This document shows positions 26,941-36,315 of a stretch of 64,000 nucleotides of DNA, piece by piece. Origin of the DNA: Microbulbifer variabilis. Its GTDB lineage: Bacteria > Pseudomonadota > Gammaproteobacteria > Pseudomonadales > Cellvibrionaceae. Made by a program: the position numbers and the translations under genes. Each line of letters starts with the position of its first letter. Position 1 is the stretch's first letter. The stretch is from NCBI RefSeq assembly GCF_023716485.1, contig NZ_CP092418.1:372001-436000 (forward strand), read 5' to 3'. The notes under the pieces were generated by a model. The model was given only the letters and a program-made list of their open reading frames with translations, searched no databases and was not told the DNA's origin.

Positions 26941-28884
26941 ATGTTGCCCCGTTTACTATGCACCAGCCTGATCGTCGGCGGCCTCGCCGTAGCCTCAGGT
27001 TGTTCCAAGAATGAACCGACCAAGGTCGAAGCTGACAGCGCCGATACGTCGGTAAAAGTGGCTGCGGTGATCGAGAAGAAAAGCGTTGCAGAAAAGGCGC
27101 CGCAATCCGGTGTGGATTATCACTCCTTCGCCAATAGCAATGACTACCAGGTGCAGCACCTGGATCTGGACCTGACTGTCGACTTCTCTCGGAAGGTACT
27201 TGAGGGCGAAGCCAAGCTGGACTTCAAACGCCTCAACGATAAGAACCTGCCGATGGTGCTCGATACCCGCGAGCTGGAAGTGGTTTCTGTATCGGCTAAT
27301 GGCGCGCCGGTGAAGTTCTCCATGGGTGAGAAAGACAGCCACCTGGGCACTCCGCTGAATATCGAGCTGCCGGAAGATGCCGACAGCATTACTATCCGCT
27401 ACCGCACAGTGCCGGGCGCCTCTGGCGTTCAGTGGCTGGAACCGCAGCAGACCGCGGGTAAAAAGCATCCGTTCCTGTTTACCCAGGCCCAGGCGATTCA
27501 CGCGCGCAGCTTTATCCCGCTGCAGGATTCCCCGAAAGTTCGTCTCACCTACAACGCTACCGTTCGCACCCCGAAAGAACTGCGTGCGGTAATGAGTGCG
27601 AACAACGATCCGCAGGCGGCCAAAGATGGCGTTTACGATTTTGAAATGCCCCAGCGCATTCCCTCTTACCTGATTGCCCTGGCAGTAGGCGACCTGCAGT
27701 TTAAGCCCTTGGGTGAGCGCACCGGTGTTTACGCCGAGCCTTCCATGCTGGAATCTGCAGCGGCGGAGTTTGCCGATACCGAATCCATGCTGGAAGTGAC
27801 CGAAAAGGCGTATGGCCCCTACCACTGGGACCGCTACGATCTGCTGATTCTGCCGCCCAGCTTCCCCTTCGGCGGTATGGAAAACCCGCGCCTGAGCTTT
27901 ATCACTCCGACGGTGATTGCCGGCGATAAGAGCCTGGTAGCCCTGATTGCCCACGAATTGGCCCACTCCTGGTCCGGCAACCTGGTGACCAATGCCAGCT
28001 GGCGCGACCTGTGGCTGAATGAAGGCTTCACCACCTACCTGACCAACCGCATCATGCAGTTCGTCTACGGCGATGAGCGCTATCAGATGGAAATGGCCCT
28101 GGGTTATGACGACCTGCAGGCGGATCTGGCCGATAAAGAGCCCCGCGATGAGATTATGGCGATCGACCTGCGCGGCCGTGATCCCGATGAAGTCTTCTCC
28201 AATATCCCCTATGAAAAAGGCTCTCTGTTCCTGTACGAATTGGAACAGAACGTGGGCCGCGAAGCTTTCGACCGCTTCCTGATGGAGTACTTCAACCACT
28301 TCTCCTTCCAGAGCATTACCACCGAGGATTTCGTTAAGTACCTCGACAAGACCTTGTTGGTTGAGCACGCCGATAAGTTGGATCGCGAGCGCATTCACCA
28401 GTGGATTTTCGAGCCGGGTATTCCTGAAGGTGCGCCGCACCCGCAGTCCGATGCCTTCAGCAAGTTGGACCCAGTGCGTCAGCAGTGGTTGGACGGCAAA
28501 TTGGTAGCGAAGGATATCGACACCAAGGGCTGGACCTTCCACCAGTGGAAGTACTTCCTCGACGGTATGCCGGAAAAGTTGACTGAAACGCAATTGAAGG
28601 AACTGGACAGCGCCTTTGGCCTGACCCAATCCCGCAATAACGAAGTGGCCTTTAGCTGGCTGATGATTGCCGTGCGCAACGACTACGAGCCGGCATTCAA
28701 TCGCCTGGAAAACTTCCTCACCAGCATCGGCCGCAACAAGTTCCTGCGCCCGCTATACCGCAATATGGTTGAAACCGGCAAACAGGATGTGGCAGCGCGT
28801 ATTTTTGAACGCGCCAAGGAGGGGTATCACCCGCTGACGGTAAAAGTGAACAGCCTGGTAATCTACGGTAAAAAAGAAGGTTAG
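26941..28884 (+). CDS. Lipoprotein M1 family zinc aminopeptidase
   Basis: 647 residues from ATG 26941. The lipobox VASGC predicts a lipid anchor, so the enzyme works at the envelope. It resembles the LTA4 hydrolase/cold-active aminopeptidase branch: N-terminal beta-saddle, the exopeptidase motif FGGMENP, the zinc site HELAHSW (338-342) with Glu361 in LWLNEGFT, a downstream Tyr in IPYEKGSLFLYELE, and a C-terminal helical domain. It would trim N-terminal residues from imported peptides. The GC-rich, codon-biased sequence suggests a well expressed housekeeping gene. It has no operon partner. Confidence 0.94.
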   Translation: MLPRLLCTSLIVGGLAVASGCSKNEPTKVEADSADTSVKVAAVIEKKSVAEKAPQSGVDYHSFANSNDYQVQHLDLDLTVDFSRKVLEGEAKLDFKRLNDKNLPMVLDTRELEVVSVSANGAPVKFSMGEKDSHLGTPLNIELPEDADSITIRYRTVPGASGVQWLEPQQTAGKKHPFLFTQAQAIHARSFIPLQDSPKVRLTYNATVRTPKELRAVMSANNDPQAAKDGVYDFEMPQRIPSYLIALAVGDLQFKPLGERTGVYAEPSMLESAAAEFADTESMLEVTEKAYGPYHWDRYDLLILPPSFPFGGMENPRLSFITPTVIAGDKSLVALIAHELAHSWSGNLVTNASWRDLWLNEGFTTYLTNRIMQFVYGDERYQMEMALGYDDLQADLADKEPRDEIMAIDLRGRDPDEVFSNIPYEKGSLFLYELEQNVGREAFDRFLMEYFNHFSFQSITTEDFVKYLDKTLLVEHADKLDRERIHQWIFEPGIPEGAPHPQSDAFSKLDPVRQQWLDGKLVAKDIDTKGWTFHQWKYFLDGMPEKLTETQLKELDSAFGLTQSRNNEVAFSWLMIAVRNDYEPAFNRLENFLTSIGRNKFLRPLYRNMVETGKQDVAARIFERAKEGYHPLTVKVNSLVIYGKKEG

Positions 28885-29249
28885 CTCTGTCTTCAACACT
28901 TGTGCGATTTTGGTGCTGTGCACCAGAATCGCCACTCTCCATACTGGTTGTTGCCAGCGCAACACTGGCCACCTACGAGCTTTCCCTAGCTTTATCTGCC
29001 CGTTTTTCCTCTTGCCAAGATTAACTCAATGAATCTGCTAAAGCTGGTTTCGGGTTGGATTTGGCTGGCGCGCAATGCTAAAAAAGGCCTGTGTAATCGG
29101 TTGTGTAGCAAAGCTGAACAAACTGGTACAAAAGAAAGAATTTTACGTCAATTTTCTGGCATAAAAATCATTAAACTGCTGTTCAAAACGGAACCCATTG
29201 CGTACCCTGCTGCTCGAATAAAAATCCATTTAGGCAAAGGGAGGTACCT
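28885..29249. other. Intergenic region before the small lipoprotein gene
   Basis: 365 bp that becomes AT-rich toward its end. An open frame at 29029-29268 has neither a plausible start site nor protein-like composition. It probably holds the terminator of the peptidase gene and the promoter of the small lipoprotein gene, but I cannot place either precisely. Confidence 0.3.
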
Positions 29250-29375
29250 ATGTACAGGCGGATTTTAATATTGGCTTTTCTCAGCCTTTTGGCAGCAGGC
29301 TGCGAGTATGAACCCAGTGCCTGCTCGGATAACACTAAGCCGCGCTCATTCCCCTTCCCACACGCGGTGATATAA
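29250..29375 (+). CDS. Small lipoprotein, 41 residues
   Basis: ATG 29250 with AAAGGGAGG about 6 nt upstream encodes MYRRILILAFLSLLAAGCEY followed by a 21-residue tail and a TAA. This is a compact lipoprotein signal: two Arg, a hydrophobic core and lipobox LAAGC. The mature part is only 24 residues with a second Cys. It is not the LptM family, whose mature start is CGxKGPL. It lies tail to tail with serB. The strong ribosome site and perfect lipobox make it likely real despite its size. The function is unknown. Confidence 0.7.
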   Translation: MYRRILILAFLSLLAAGCEYEPSACSDNTKPRSFPFPHAVI

Positions 29376-29383
29376 ACCTTTTT

Positions 29384-29408
29384 GGGACACCTTTAAGAAG
29401 GCTGTCCC
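29384..29408. other. Hairpin over the serB stop codon
   Basis: GGGACACCTT and AAGGCTGTCCC pair with one bulged base around a 4-nt loop that contains the serB stop codon. The T-run lies on its left on the plus strand, so it is not an ordinary terminator for either neighbour. Confidence 0.4.
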
Positions 29409-30511
29409 AATTCGGCAATTTGCTGGTCGTTGAGACCGAACAGGTAAAGCGCCGCATCTAGTCCAAATAGAGTGATAGCTTGCGGTGCCTCCCTGCGGAC
29501 TTTGGGTTTCGGATGTATGGCGATACCCAGGGCACCCAGGTTCAACATGGGGATATCGTTTGCCCCATCCCCAACGGCAACCACTTTTTCCAGCGGCACT
29601 CCCATCTCCTTTGCAGTTTCCCCCAGCAATAACCGCTTGCGCATTCCGTCCACGATAGGCTCTATCACTTCACCGGTGAGCGCGCCCTCGGCGAACTCGA
29701 GTTCATTGGCGTATATCAGGTCAACAGCCAGGCGTTCCCTTTGTAGGAAATTGGCGAAGTAGGTAAAACCGCCGGACAAAATGACAGTTTTGCAGCCGAG
29801 TTTGCGCAGGCAGTGCAACAGGTTTTGCGCCCCATCTTTTAGTGGCAGTTGCTTGGCAATTTCTGCCAGGCGCTGTTCGGAAAAACCTTTTAGCAACGCC
29901 ATACGTTTTTTGAAACTATCGCGAAAATCCAATTCGCCGCGCATGGCGGCCGCAGTGATGGCCGCCACCTGGTCGCCGATTCCGGTAATCTTGGCTAGCT
30001 CGTCGATCACCTCTGCATCGATCAGAGTGGAATCCATATCGAAGCCAGCCAGTGCCGGTACTCTCTGACTGGTGCCCTCCTGCAAGACCAGATCGGCTCC
30101 AATTACTTCGGCCAGTTGTAGGCAGGCAAAACGTGCCGGGGAAAACTCCAGTTCAGCGCTGAACTGAAAGCGGATGACCGTGCACTCGTGCCGGTGGGCT
30201 AGGGTGTCGATGACATCGATATGCCAGTGTTGTTCAGCACAAAAATTCAGCAGGCGCTGCAGTTGTGACAGGGTGGCTGCTGGGCTTAGGAAGGTCAGGC
30301 ACCAGGGCGATTGCACGTCTGATGGTATCACGCTGGGTAAATTCAATTGGCAACTGACGGCGTCCAAAAAGGGGGCTGTATTGTCGTATTCCAACCCCAG
30401 CAGTGCATGGCCGCCGCTATAGGTGAGGTAGCGCACAGAACAGTCGAAGCGTGACTGGGTAATTTGCGCCAGGGGCAGATGAAATTCTTGTGCTTTAGTC
30501 TCGACGCCCAT
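29393..30511 (-). CDS. serB: Phosphoserine phosphatase
   Basis: HAD-superfamily enzyme for the last step of serine synthesis. 372 residues from ATG 30511: the N-terminal half is ACT-like (about 1-150) and the HAD half starts at ALAGFDMDSTLIDAEV with the nucleophile Asp. It continues with ITAAAMRGELDFRDSFKKR, TVILSGGFTYF and VVAVGDGANDIPML. An upstream ATG at 30547 is in frame, but it overlaps the -10 box of a good promoter, while GGGGA precedes 30511. The divergent ytjB-like neighbour is the same as in E. coli and Pseudomonas. Confidence 0.94.
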   Translation of the reverse strand: MGVETKAQEFHLPLAQITQSRFDCSVRYLTYSGGHALLGLEYDNTAPFLDAVSCQLNLPSVIPSDVQSPWCLTFLSPAATLSQLQRLLNFCAEQHWHIDVIDTLAHRHECTVIRFQFSAELEFSPARFACLQLAEVIGADLVLQEGTSQRVPALAGFDMDSTLIDAEVIDELAKITGIGDQVAAITAAAMRGELDFRDSFKKRMALLKGFSEQRLAEIAKQLPLKDGAQNLLHCLRKLGCKTVILSGGFTYFANFLQRERLAVDLIYANELEFAEGALTGEVIEPIVDGMRKRLLLGETAKEMGVPLEKVVAVGDGANDIPMLNLGALGIAIHPKPKVRREAPQAITLFGLDAALYLFGLNDQQIAELGQPS

Positions 30512-30545
30512 AGCGAAGGTCCCCAATTTATTCAATAAGCGACGC

Positions 30546-30574
30546 ATTATAGCTCTAGCGGGAATCTTCGTTAA
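30546..30574 (-). promoter_or_regulatory. serB promoter
   Basis: On the minus strand TTAACG (30574-30569), a 17-bp spacer and a perfect TATAAT (30551-30546). The -10 box overlaps the ATG at 30547, which argues that serB translation starts at 30511. Confidence 0.65.
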
Positions 30575-30786
30575 AATCAGCGCCGCAGGTTGGGCCCGCT
30601 TATTTATTACAAATTAAAAAATCCCGTGTGGAACTATTTTGTTGCGGGATCGACCAACGGCACAGGAAATTACACTGCGTATTATTCGCGCTTTGTGAGG
30701 ATAAAATTGCGCCAGGGCCCTTGGCTGTGGAGAGTTCCAAAAACGCAAGGTAATAAAAAACAAGGCAAGGTATTAAAGCCGTATTT

Positions 30787-31869
30787 ATGTCTGTATCGAT
30801 GATTTCCCTTCTGCGCAGGTTGCCAGAGCAGTTTGCGCGTTTATCTAAACGTACCCGCCAGCGTCTGCTGGCTGCGATGATCTGGCTGATACTGGCGCTG
30901 TTCTGCAGTGTGGCTCTCGGTCATTACTATGCGCAGCGCCATGCTGATGCGGTGGAGAGAGACCGGGTCTCTGCGCAGGTTGCGGCCAGTTTTCTCGCCG
31001 GGCAGAGCCTGGAGCGTATTGTTGCCGATGATCGTATCAGTATGCAGCTGTTGGCCAGGCAGCTGCTGGAATTGCCCGCTATCAGCGGTGTTGCTGTTGA
31101 GGATGTGGAATCCAATAGCCTGGCGGAAGTTGGTGATCTGAAGAGTGGCGAGACCATCAGTGTGCCGGTAGTGCTGCATGACAGTATCGCCGGCAATGTT
31201 ACCGTAGCCCTGATTCCTGGTGCGGACGTCAGCTTTCCCTGGGCCAGCTTATTGCTGACGCTGGTATTTGCCCTGCCATTTAGTGCAGTGGCGGCACTGA
31301 TGACAGGGGGTTTTTCCGCGCAGCGCAGTTTGCCAGCGGAAGAGCCTCTTTCCTCTGCGGATCTTCCCGAGCAAAAGCAAGACTCTATAGGCCTGTACCT
31401 GCGGCCATTGAATTGGGCTCAATTGACCAACCAATTGAGTCGCAGTGCGCTCGAAGGAATTCAGCGGGAATTGGATGGACGTATGCAGTTGCTGCGTCGG
31501 ATCTACGGTGCCCATCCATTGAGTTGTGCAGGGCCGCAAGTTGGTTTGGGGTTTTCCGGCGCCGATTCGGCGTTTCGTGCGGTCTGCTGTGGCCTGTTGC
31601 TGCGGGAGATGCAGAGTGTCAGCCGCGCTACCGGTTTGAAGTTGGCCCTGGCGGTGGCGCCTTGTGAGCCAAGCACGCCAGATTTTTCTGCTGAACAGCT
31701 ACTAAACCAATCGCGTGGTTTGTTTTTACATCCTGAGTTGCTGGAGGATAGCTCTCTGGCTGGGCGTATTGAGCACCACGGTGCTGGCTGGGCTCTGGAA
31801 ATCACAGGCCTTACACCCTCCTATCAAAAGTTGCTCGACAATCAGTTGCAACAGCTGTTGGGCGTCTGA
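30787..31869 (+). CDS. YtjB/SMP_2 family membrane protein
   Basis: 360 residues with one membrane span near the N-terminus (about 25-46) and a second at about 151-172. The periplasmic segment between them begins YYAQRHADAVERDRVSAQVA and resembles the SMP_2 (AhpA/YtjB) family. The C-terminal cytoplasmic part (about 195-360) has no clear family. Position opposite serB is conserved in Pseudomonas and enteric bacteria, which supports the call. The biochemical role is not established in the family. The ribosome site is weak. Confidence 0.75.
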   Translation: MSVSMISLLRRLPEQFARLSKRTRQRLLAAMIWLILALFCSVALGHYYAQRHADAVERDRVSAQVAASFLAGQSLERIVADDRISMQLLARQLLELPAISGVAVEDVESNSLAEVGDLKSGETISVPVVLHDSIAGNVTVALIPGADVSFPWASLLLTLVFALPFSAVAALMTGGFSAQRSLPAEEPLSSADLPEQKQDSIGLYLRPLNWAQLTNQLSRSALEGIQRELDGRMQLLRRIYGAHPLSCAGPQVGLGFSGADSAFRAVCCGLLLREMQSVSRATGLKLALAVAPCEPSTPDFSAEQLLNQSRGLFLHPELLEDSSLAGRIEHHGAGWALEITGLTPSYQKLLDNQLQQLLGV

Positions 31870-31943
31870 TCTCTCCCTTCCGATTACTGCGATGGGTTAA
31901 TGACTGAATAGCCCCTCGCAGTTATTTTTGGCGTTTGCTTTAC

Positions 31944-31961
31944 GTTTACGTCAACGTAAAC
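31944..31961 (+). promoter_or_regulatory. LiuR operator
   Basis: A perfect inverted repeat GTTTACGT-CA-ACGTAAAC, 37 bp before the liuR start codon. It matches the TTTACGT/ACGTAAA pattern described for LiuR regulons in proteobacteria. It is placed to autoregulate liuR and the following catabolic genes. Confidence 0.85.
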
Positions 31962-31997
31962 TCTTGTTAGGCTCTGTTGCGTCTCGAGGAAGTACTT

Positions 31998-32414
31998 ATG
32001 AAAGCCAAAGCCAGCATCGTAGAGCCCCAGAGTTACAGCATTTCGGAGCTGGCGCGGGAGTTTGAGATAACCACCCGCGCCATCCGTTTCTATGAGGACA
32101 AGGGCCTGCTCAAACCGGAGCGGCATGGTCAGACCCGTGTCTACAGCCCTGAAGAACGTATACGGCTGAAGCTGATTTTGCGGGGCAAGCGCCTGGGTTT
32201 TTCCCTCGATGAGAGCCGCGAGATTATCGATATGTACGACCCCGCTCATGGCAATGTAGAGCAGTTACAGCGCCTGCTGGAGCGTATAGCGCAGAAGCGG
32301 GCACAGTTGCAGCAGCAGCTGCGGGATATTGAGAGCCTGATGGGGGAACTCGGTGAAGCCGAAGCCCGTGCACAAGCGGCTTTGGTAAAGAGCCGCAACG
32401 AGGAAAGCCCCTAG
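31998..32414 (+). CDS. liuR: MerR-family regulator of leucine/isovalerate catabolism
   Basis: 138 residues from ATG 31998. The winged HTH YSISELAREFEITTRAIRFY (about 14-33) is followed by DKGLLKPERHGQTRVYS, with a long dimerisation helix at about 85-125 rich in Gln and Glu. No metal-binding Cys is present, as expected for LiuR. It is the first gene of liuRABCDE, with its operator at 31944-31961. LiuR typically represses the operon until branched-chain intermediates accumulate; that is known for the family, not seen here. Confidence 0.9.
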   Translation: MKAKASIVEPQSYSISELAREFEITTRAIRFYEDKGLLKPERHGQTRVYSPEERIRLKLILRGKRLGFSLDESREIIDMYDPAHGNVEQLQRLLERIAQKRAQLQQQLRDIESLMGELGEAEARAQAALVKSRNEESP

Positions 32415-32548
32415 TTCACCGGTTAAAAATTTCGACAGGCGCCTGCGAAAGCCTGTGACCCGCAGAGGTTTAGCGTGTCACCCGATGTATCGAGTGGTTG
32501 CAGGTGCCGCCAGTTTAAAAGACTTTTCTAATAATTATTGGAGCCATT

Positions 32549-33718
32549 ATGAATACCTCCTATCCAACCCTGAATTTCGGCCTCGGTGAAGACATCGATA
32601 TGCTCCGCGACATGGTCTACAAGTTCTGCCAGGCGGAGCTGGCCCCGCGCGCGGCGCAGATCGATGAAGACAACCTGTTCCCCGCCGATATGTGGAAAAA
32701 ATTCGGTGAGCTGGGCCTTCTGGGTATGACCGTGGAAGAGGAGTTCGGCGGTTCCAATATGGGTTACCTGGCACACGCTGTGGCCATGGAAGAAATTTCT
32801 CGCGCCTCCGCTTCTGTGGGCTTGTCCTACGGTGCCCACTCGAATCTGTGTGTAAACCAGATTCGCAAAAATGGTACCCGCGAGCAGAAGCTCAAGTACC
32901 TGCCCAAGCTGTGTTCCGGTGAACATGTAGGCGCTTTGGCTATGAGCGAACCGAATTCTGGTTCCGACGTAGTGAGTCTGCAATTGCGCGCGGAAAAGCG
33001 CGGCGATCGCTTTGTTTTGAACGGCAATAAAATGTGGATCACTAATGGACCCGATGCCGACACCTATGTGATTTACGCGCGCACCGAGCCGGGTATCAGC
33101 TCCGGCGGTATTACCGCATTTATCGTTGAGCGCAGTTTTGCCGGCTTCTCACAGGCGCAGAAACTCGACAAGCTGGGTATGCGCGGTTCCAACACCTGTG
33201 AGCTGGTGTTCGAAGACTGTGAAGTGCCGGAAGAAAATATTCTCGGTGAATTGAACGGCGGCGTACGCGTTTTGATGAGCGGTCTCGACTACGAGCGCAC
33301 CATTCTCTCCGGTGGCCCTGTCGGTATTATGCAGGCCTGCCTGGATGTGGTGGTTCCCTATATCCACGAGCGCAAGCAGTTCGGCAAGGCCATCGGCGAA
33401 TTCCAGCTGATGCAGGGCAAGATCGCCGATATGTATGCCGACCTGAATGCCAGCCGTGCTTACCTCTACGCCGTGGCGCGTGCCTGTGATCGCGGTGAGG
33501 ACTCGCGCAAGGATGCCGCCGCAGTAATCCTGTTTACTGCAGAGCGCGCAACCCAGATGGCCCTGCAGGCTATCCAGACTCTGGGCGGCAATGGCTACAT
33601 CAACGAGTACGCCACCGGTCGCCTGCTGCGCGATGCCAAGCTCTACGAAATCGGCGCGGGCACTTCTGAAGTGCGTCGTATGCTGATTGGTCGCGAGCTG
33701 TTTAACGAGACCCGCTAA
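32549..33718 (+). CDS. liuA: Isovaleryl-CoA dehydrogenase
   Basis: FAD-dependent oxidation of isovaleryl-CoA to 3-methylcrotonyl-CoA in leucine breakdown, with electrons passed to ETF. 389 residues in the standard acyl-CoA dehydrogenase layout. [16 protein letters not shown] and [17 protein letters not shown] are the FAD/substrate motifs. Glu249 in [12 protein letters not shown] is at the position specific to isovaleryl-CoA dehydrogenases, and [12 protein letters not shown] is near the C-terminus. It lies second in the liu operon, 134 bp after liuR, and is codon-biased toward high expression. Confidence 0.96.
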   Translation: MNTSYPTLNFGLGEDIDMLRDMVYKFCQAELAPRAAQIDEDNLFPADMWKKFGELGLLGMTVEEEFGGSNMGYLAHAVAMEEISRASASVGLSYGAHSNLCVNQIRKNGTREQKLKYLPKLCSGEHVGALAMSEPNSGSDVVSLQLRAEKRGDRFVLNGNKMWITNGPDADTYVIYARTEPGISSGGITAFIVERSFAGFSQAQKLDKLGMRGSNTCELVFEDCEVPEENILGELNGGVRVLMSGLDYERTILSGGPVGIMQACLDVVVPYIHERKQFGKAIGEFQLMQGKIADMYADLNASRAYLYAVARACDRGEDSRKDAAAVILFTAERATQMALQAIQTLGGNGYINEYATGRLLRDAKLYEIGAGTSEVRRMLIGRELFNETR

Positions 33719-33764
33719 GGCTGGGCATTTCTTCTCGCTGCCGGCGCCTGTCGGCGGCAGCTGT

Positions 33765-33803
33765 CTCCACGGACATTGCGGCGATAAGCCGCGCTCCGTG
33801 GAG
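33765..33803 (+). other. Nested hairpin in the liuA-liuB spacer
   Basis: A 9-bp outer stem (CTCCACGGA / TCCGTGGAG) encloses a 5-bp inner stem (GCGGC / GCCGC), ending 31 bp before liuB. A second GC-rich hairpin lies just upstream (about 33738-33760). Without a strong T-run they look like RNA processing or stability elements rather than a full terminator. Confidence 0.55.
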
Positions 33804-33834
33804 GTCTTTTCTCCGGGAAAGTGAATCGGACTTT

Positions 33835-35442
33835 ATGAATCAGTTGCAGAGCAAAATAAATACGCGCGATGTCGCCTTTGGCGAAAACCGCGAGCAGATG
33901 CAGGCGCTGGTGGCAGACCTGCGTGAGAAAGTGGAAGCCATCGCCCAGGGCGGCGGCGAACGCGCAAGGGAAAAACACCTGGCGCGAGGAAAATTATTGC
34001 CACGGGACCGTATCGATGCGCTGCTCGATCCGGGTAGCCCTTTTATGGAATTTTCCCAGCTGGCCGCTTACGAGGTTTATGGTGAAGATGTCCCGGCCGC
34101 GGGCATTATTACCGGCATCGGCACCGTCTCCGGTCAGCCTTGTGTCATCGTCGCCAACGATGCCACGGTAAAAGGCGGTACCTATTACCCGCTCACGGTA
34201 AAGAAACATCTGCGCGCGCAGACCATTGCCGAACAGAACAATCTGCCGTGCATTTACCTGGTGGATTCCGGTGGTGCCAATCTGCCGCGCCAGGACGACG
34301 TTTTCCCAGACCGCGAGCATTTCGGTCGCATCTTCTTTAACCAAGCCAATCTCTCTGCACAGAATATTCCGCAGATCGCGGTGGTGATGGGGAGCTGCAC
34401 CGCCGGTGGAGCCTATGTGCCGGCCATGGCAGACGAATCCATTATGGTGAAAGAGCAGGCCACCATCTTCCTGGCAGGCCCGCCCCTGGTGAAAGCGGCC
34501 ACCGGTGAAGAAGTTTCCGCGGAGGAACTCGGCGGTGCCGAGGTGCACTGTCGCACTTCCGGGGTTTCCGATCACTACGCCAATAACGACGTACATGCTT
34601 TGCAGTTAGCGCGTCGCTCTGTAGCGCGCCTGAACCGTATCAAAAGCCCCGGCCTGGATATCCAAAAGCCGGTGGAGCCGATTTATCCACCGGAAGATAT
34701 TTACGGTGTGGTGCCTAAAGATTCGCGCCAGCCGTTTGACGTGCGCGAGATTATCGCGCGAGTTGTGGACGGCTCCGAGTTCGATGAATTTAAAGCGTTG
34801 TACGGCACCACTCTGGTAACCGGTTTTGCCCGTATCCAGGGCTACCCGGTGGGAATTGTTGCCAATAACGGCATCCTGTTTGCGGAGAGTGCGCAGAAGG
34901 GCGCGCACTTTATAGAGCTGTGTGCGCAGCGCAAGATTCCATTGGTTTTCCTGCAAAATATCACCGGCTTTATGGTGGGCAAACAGTACGAGGCGGGCGG
35001 CATCGCCAAACACGGCGCCAAGATGGTGACCGCTGTCGCTACCGCCAAGGTGCCCAAAATTACCATCCTCATCGGCGGCTCTTTCGGCGCCGGTAACTAT
35101 GGGATGTGTGGCCGCGCCTACGATCCCAACTTCCTGTTTATGTGGCCCAATGCGCGCATCTCGGTTATGGGGGGAGAACAAGCCGCTGGCGTATTGGCCC
35201 AGGTGAAGCGCGACCAGATGGCGGCGCGAGGTGAATCCTGGAGCGAAGAGGAAGAGCAGCAGTTTAAGCAGCCGATTGTGGATAACTACGAACATCAGGG
35301 GCACCCCTACTACGCTTCTGCACGTTTGTGGGATGACGGCGTTATCGACCCGGCGGATACCCGCCGCGTGCTAGGCCTGTGCCTGGCGGCGGCCAGCCAC
35401 AAAGAGCCGGAAGAGACCAAGTTCGGCGTGTTCCGTATGTAA
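33835..35442 (+). CDS. liuB: 3-Methylcrotonyl-CoA carboxylase, carboxyltransferase (beta) subunit
   Basis: Transfers the carboxyl group from biotin on LiuD to 3-methylcrotonyl-CoA. 535 residues with two crotonase-like halves: [20 protein letters not shown] and [17 protein letters not shown] in the first half, and [20 protein letters not shown] and [18 protein letters not shown] in the second. These are diagnostic of MCC-beta over propionyl-CoA carboxylase. It ends [10 protein letters not shown], the usual C-terminus. liuC follows 71 bp downstream. Confidence 0.96.
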   Translation: MNQLQSKINTRDVAFGENREQMQALVADLREKVEAIAQGGGERAREKHLARGKLLPRDRIDALLDPGSPFMEFSQLAAYEVYGEDVPAAGIITGIGTVSGQPCVIVANDATVKGGTYYPLTVKKHLRAQTIAEQNNLPCIYLVDSGGANLPRQDDVFPDREHFGRIFFNQANLSAQNIPQIAVVMGSCTAGGAYVPAMADESIMVKEQATIFLAGPPLVKAATGEEVSAEELGGAEVHCRTSGVSDHYANNDVHALQLARRSVARLNRIKSPGLDIQKPVEPIYPPEDIYGVVPKDSRQPFDVREIIARVVDGSEFDEFKALYGTTLVTGFARIQGYPVGIVANNGILFAESAQKGAHFIELCAQRKIPLVFLQNITGFMVGKQYEAGGIAKHGAKMVTAVATAKVPKITILIGGSFGAGNYGMCGRAYDPNFLFMWPNARISVMGGEQAAGVLAQVKRDQMAARGESWSEEEEQQFKQPIVDNYEHQGHPYYASARLWDDGVIDPADTRRVLGLCLAAASHKEPEETKFGVFRM

Positions 35443-35513
35443 GGAACTGTGGTTGCGGTGCCGCGGGCTACCCCGGTGCCGCTAGAGAGAAACGCCCCAA
35501 TCGAGGAATTACA

Positions 35514-36311
35514 ATGAGCGATAAATTGCTGTGCGAAGTGGATAGCGAGGGCGTGGCCACGGTCACCCTGAATCGGCCGGAAATCCACAACGCTTTTGAC
35601 GATGAACTGATTCACGAGCTGGCCACCACCTTTGACACTCTGGCGCAAAATCCTGCTGTTCGTGTGTTGGTACTGGCTTCCAATGGCAAGAGCTTTTCTG
35701 CCGGAGCTGACCTCAACTGGATGAAGCGCATGGCGACTTATTCAGAAGAGGAAAACCGCCGCGACGCGGCCGCGCTTGCTGCCATGCTGTACAAGCTCGA
35801 CACTTTCCCAGCTCCCACCATTGCGCGAGTACAGGGCGCCGCTTTTGGCGGGGCCGTGGGTCTGGTGAGCTGCTGTGATATGGCCGTGGCCTCTGAGCGC
35901 GCCAGCTTCTGTTTGTCGGAAGTCAAAATCGGGTTACTGCCCGCTACCATCAGCCCCTATGTCATCAATGCGATCGGCACTCGCCGCGCGCGCCGTTACT
36001 TTGTCACTGCGGAGCGCTTCTCCGCCGAGCGCGCAGAACAGATGGGCTTGATATCTGAAGTCTGCGCCGAGGGCGAGCTGGACCTGCATGTGCAGAAATT
36101 AGTGAATGCCATTGCCGATAATGGCCCCAAGGCGGTCGCCATGGCCAAGCAACTGGCCATGTCCATGTCCAACCGGGTTATCAACGATGAATTGCAGGGC
36201 CAGACCAGCGCGTTGATCGCTGCCGTGCGTGTATCGCCGGAAGGGCAGGAAGGGCTAAGTGCGTTTTTAGAGAAGCGCGCACCCAAATGGATGAATGGCG
36301 GCGAAGGATAA
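35514..36311 (+). CDS. liuC: 3-Methylglutaconyl-CoA hydratase
   Basis: Crotonase-family hydration of 3-methylglutaconyl-CoA to HMG-CoA. 265 residues from ATG 35514, with GAGGAATT upstream; the frame is open further 5' but overlaps nothing protein-like. The oxyanion-hole motifs SFSAGADLNWMKRM and ARVQGAAFGGAVGLVSCCD are present, with SEVKIGLLPATISPYV following. It sits between liuB and liuD, and the liuD start codon lies 4 bp after its stop, so the two are translationally linked. Confidence 0.95.
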   Translation: MSDKLLCEVDSEGVATVTLNRPEIHNAFDDELIHELATTFDTLAQNPAVRVLVLASNGKSFSAGADLNWMKRMATYSEEENRRDAAALAAMLYKLDTFPAPTIARVQGAAFGGAVGLVSCCDMAVASERASFCLSEVKIGLLPATISPYVINAIGTRRARRYFVTAERFSAERAEQMGLISEVCAEGELDLHVQKLVNAIADNGPKAVAMAKQLAMSMSNRVINDELQGQTSALIAAVRVSPEGQEGLSAFLEKRAPKWMNGGEG

Positions 36312-36315
36312 TTTT

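Noticed and set aside
26995..28629. Long antisense frame of 544 codons over the M1 peptidase gene
   Set aside because: It is the mirror of a codon-biased, clearly recognised gene on the other strand; no family-like sequence and no start context.
29029..29268. 79-codon frame upstream of the small lipoprotein
   Set aside because: No ribosome site, unlikely composition, and it overlaps the lipoprotein start.
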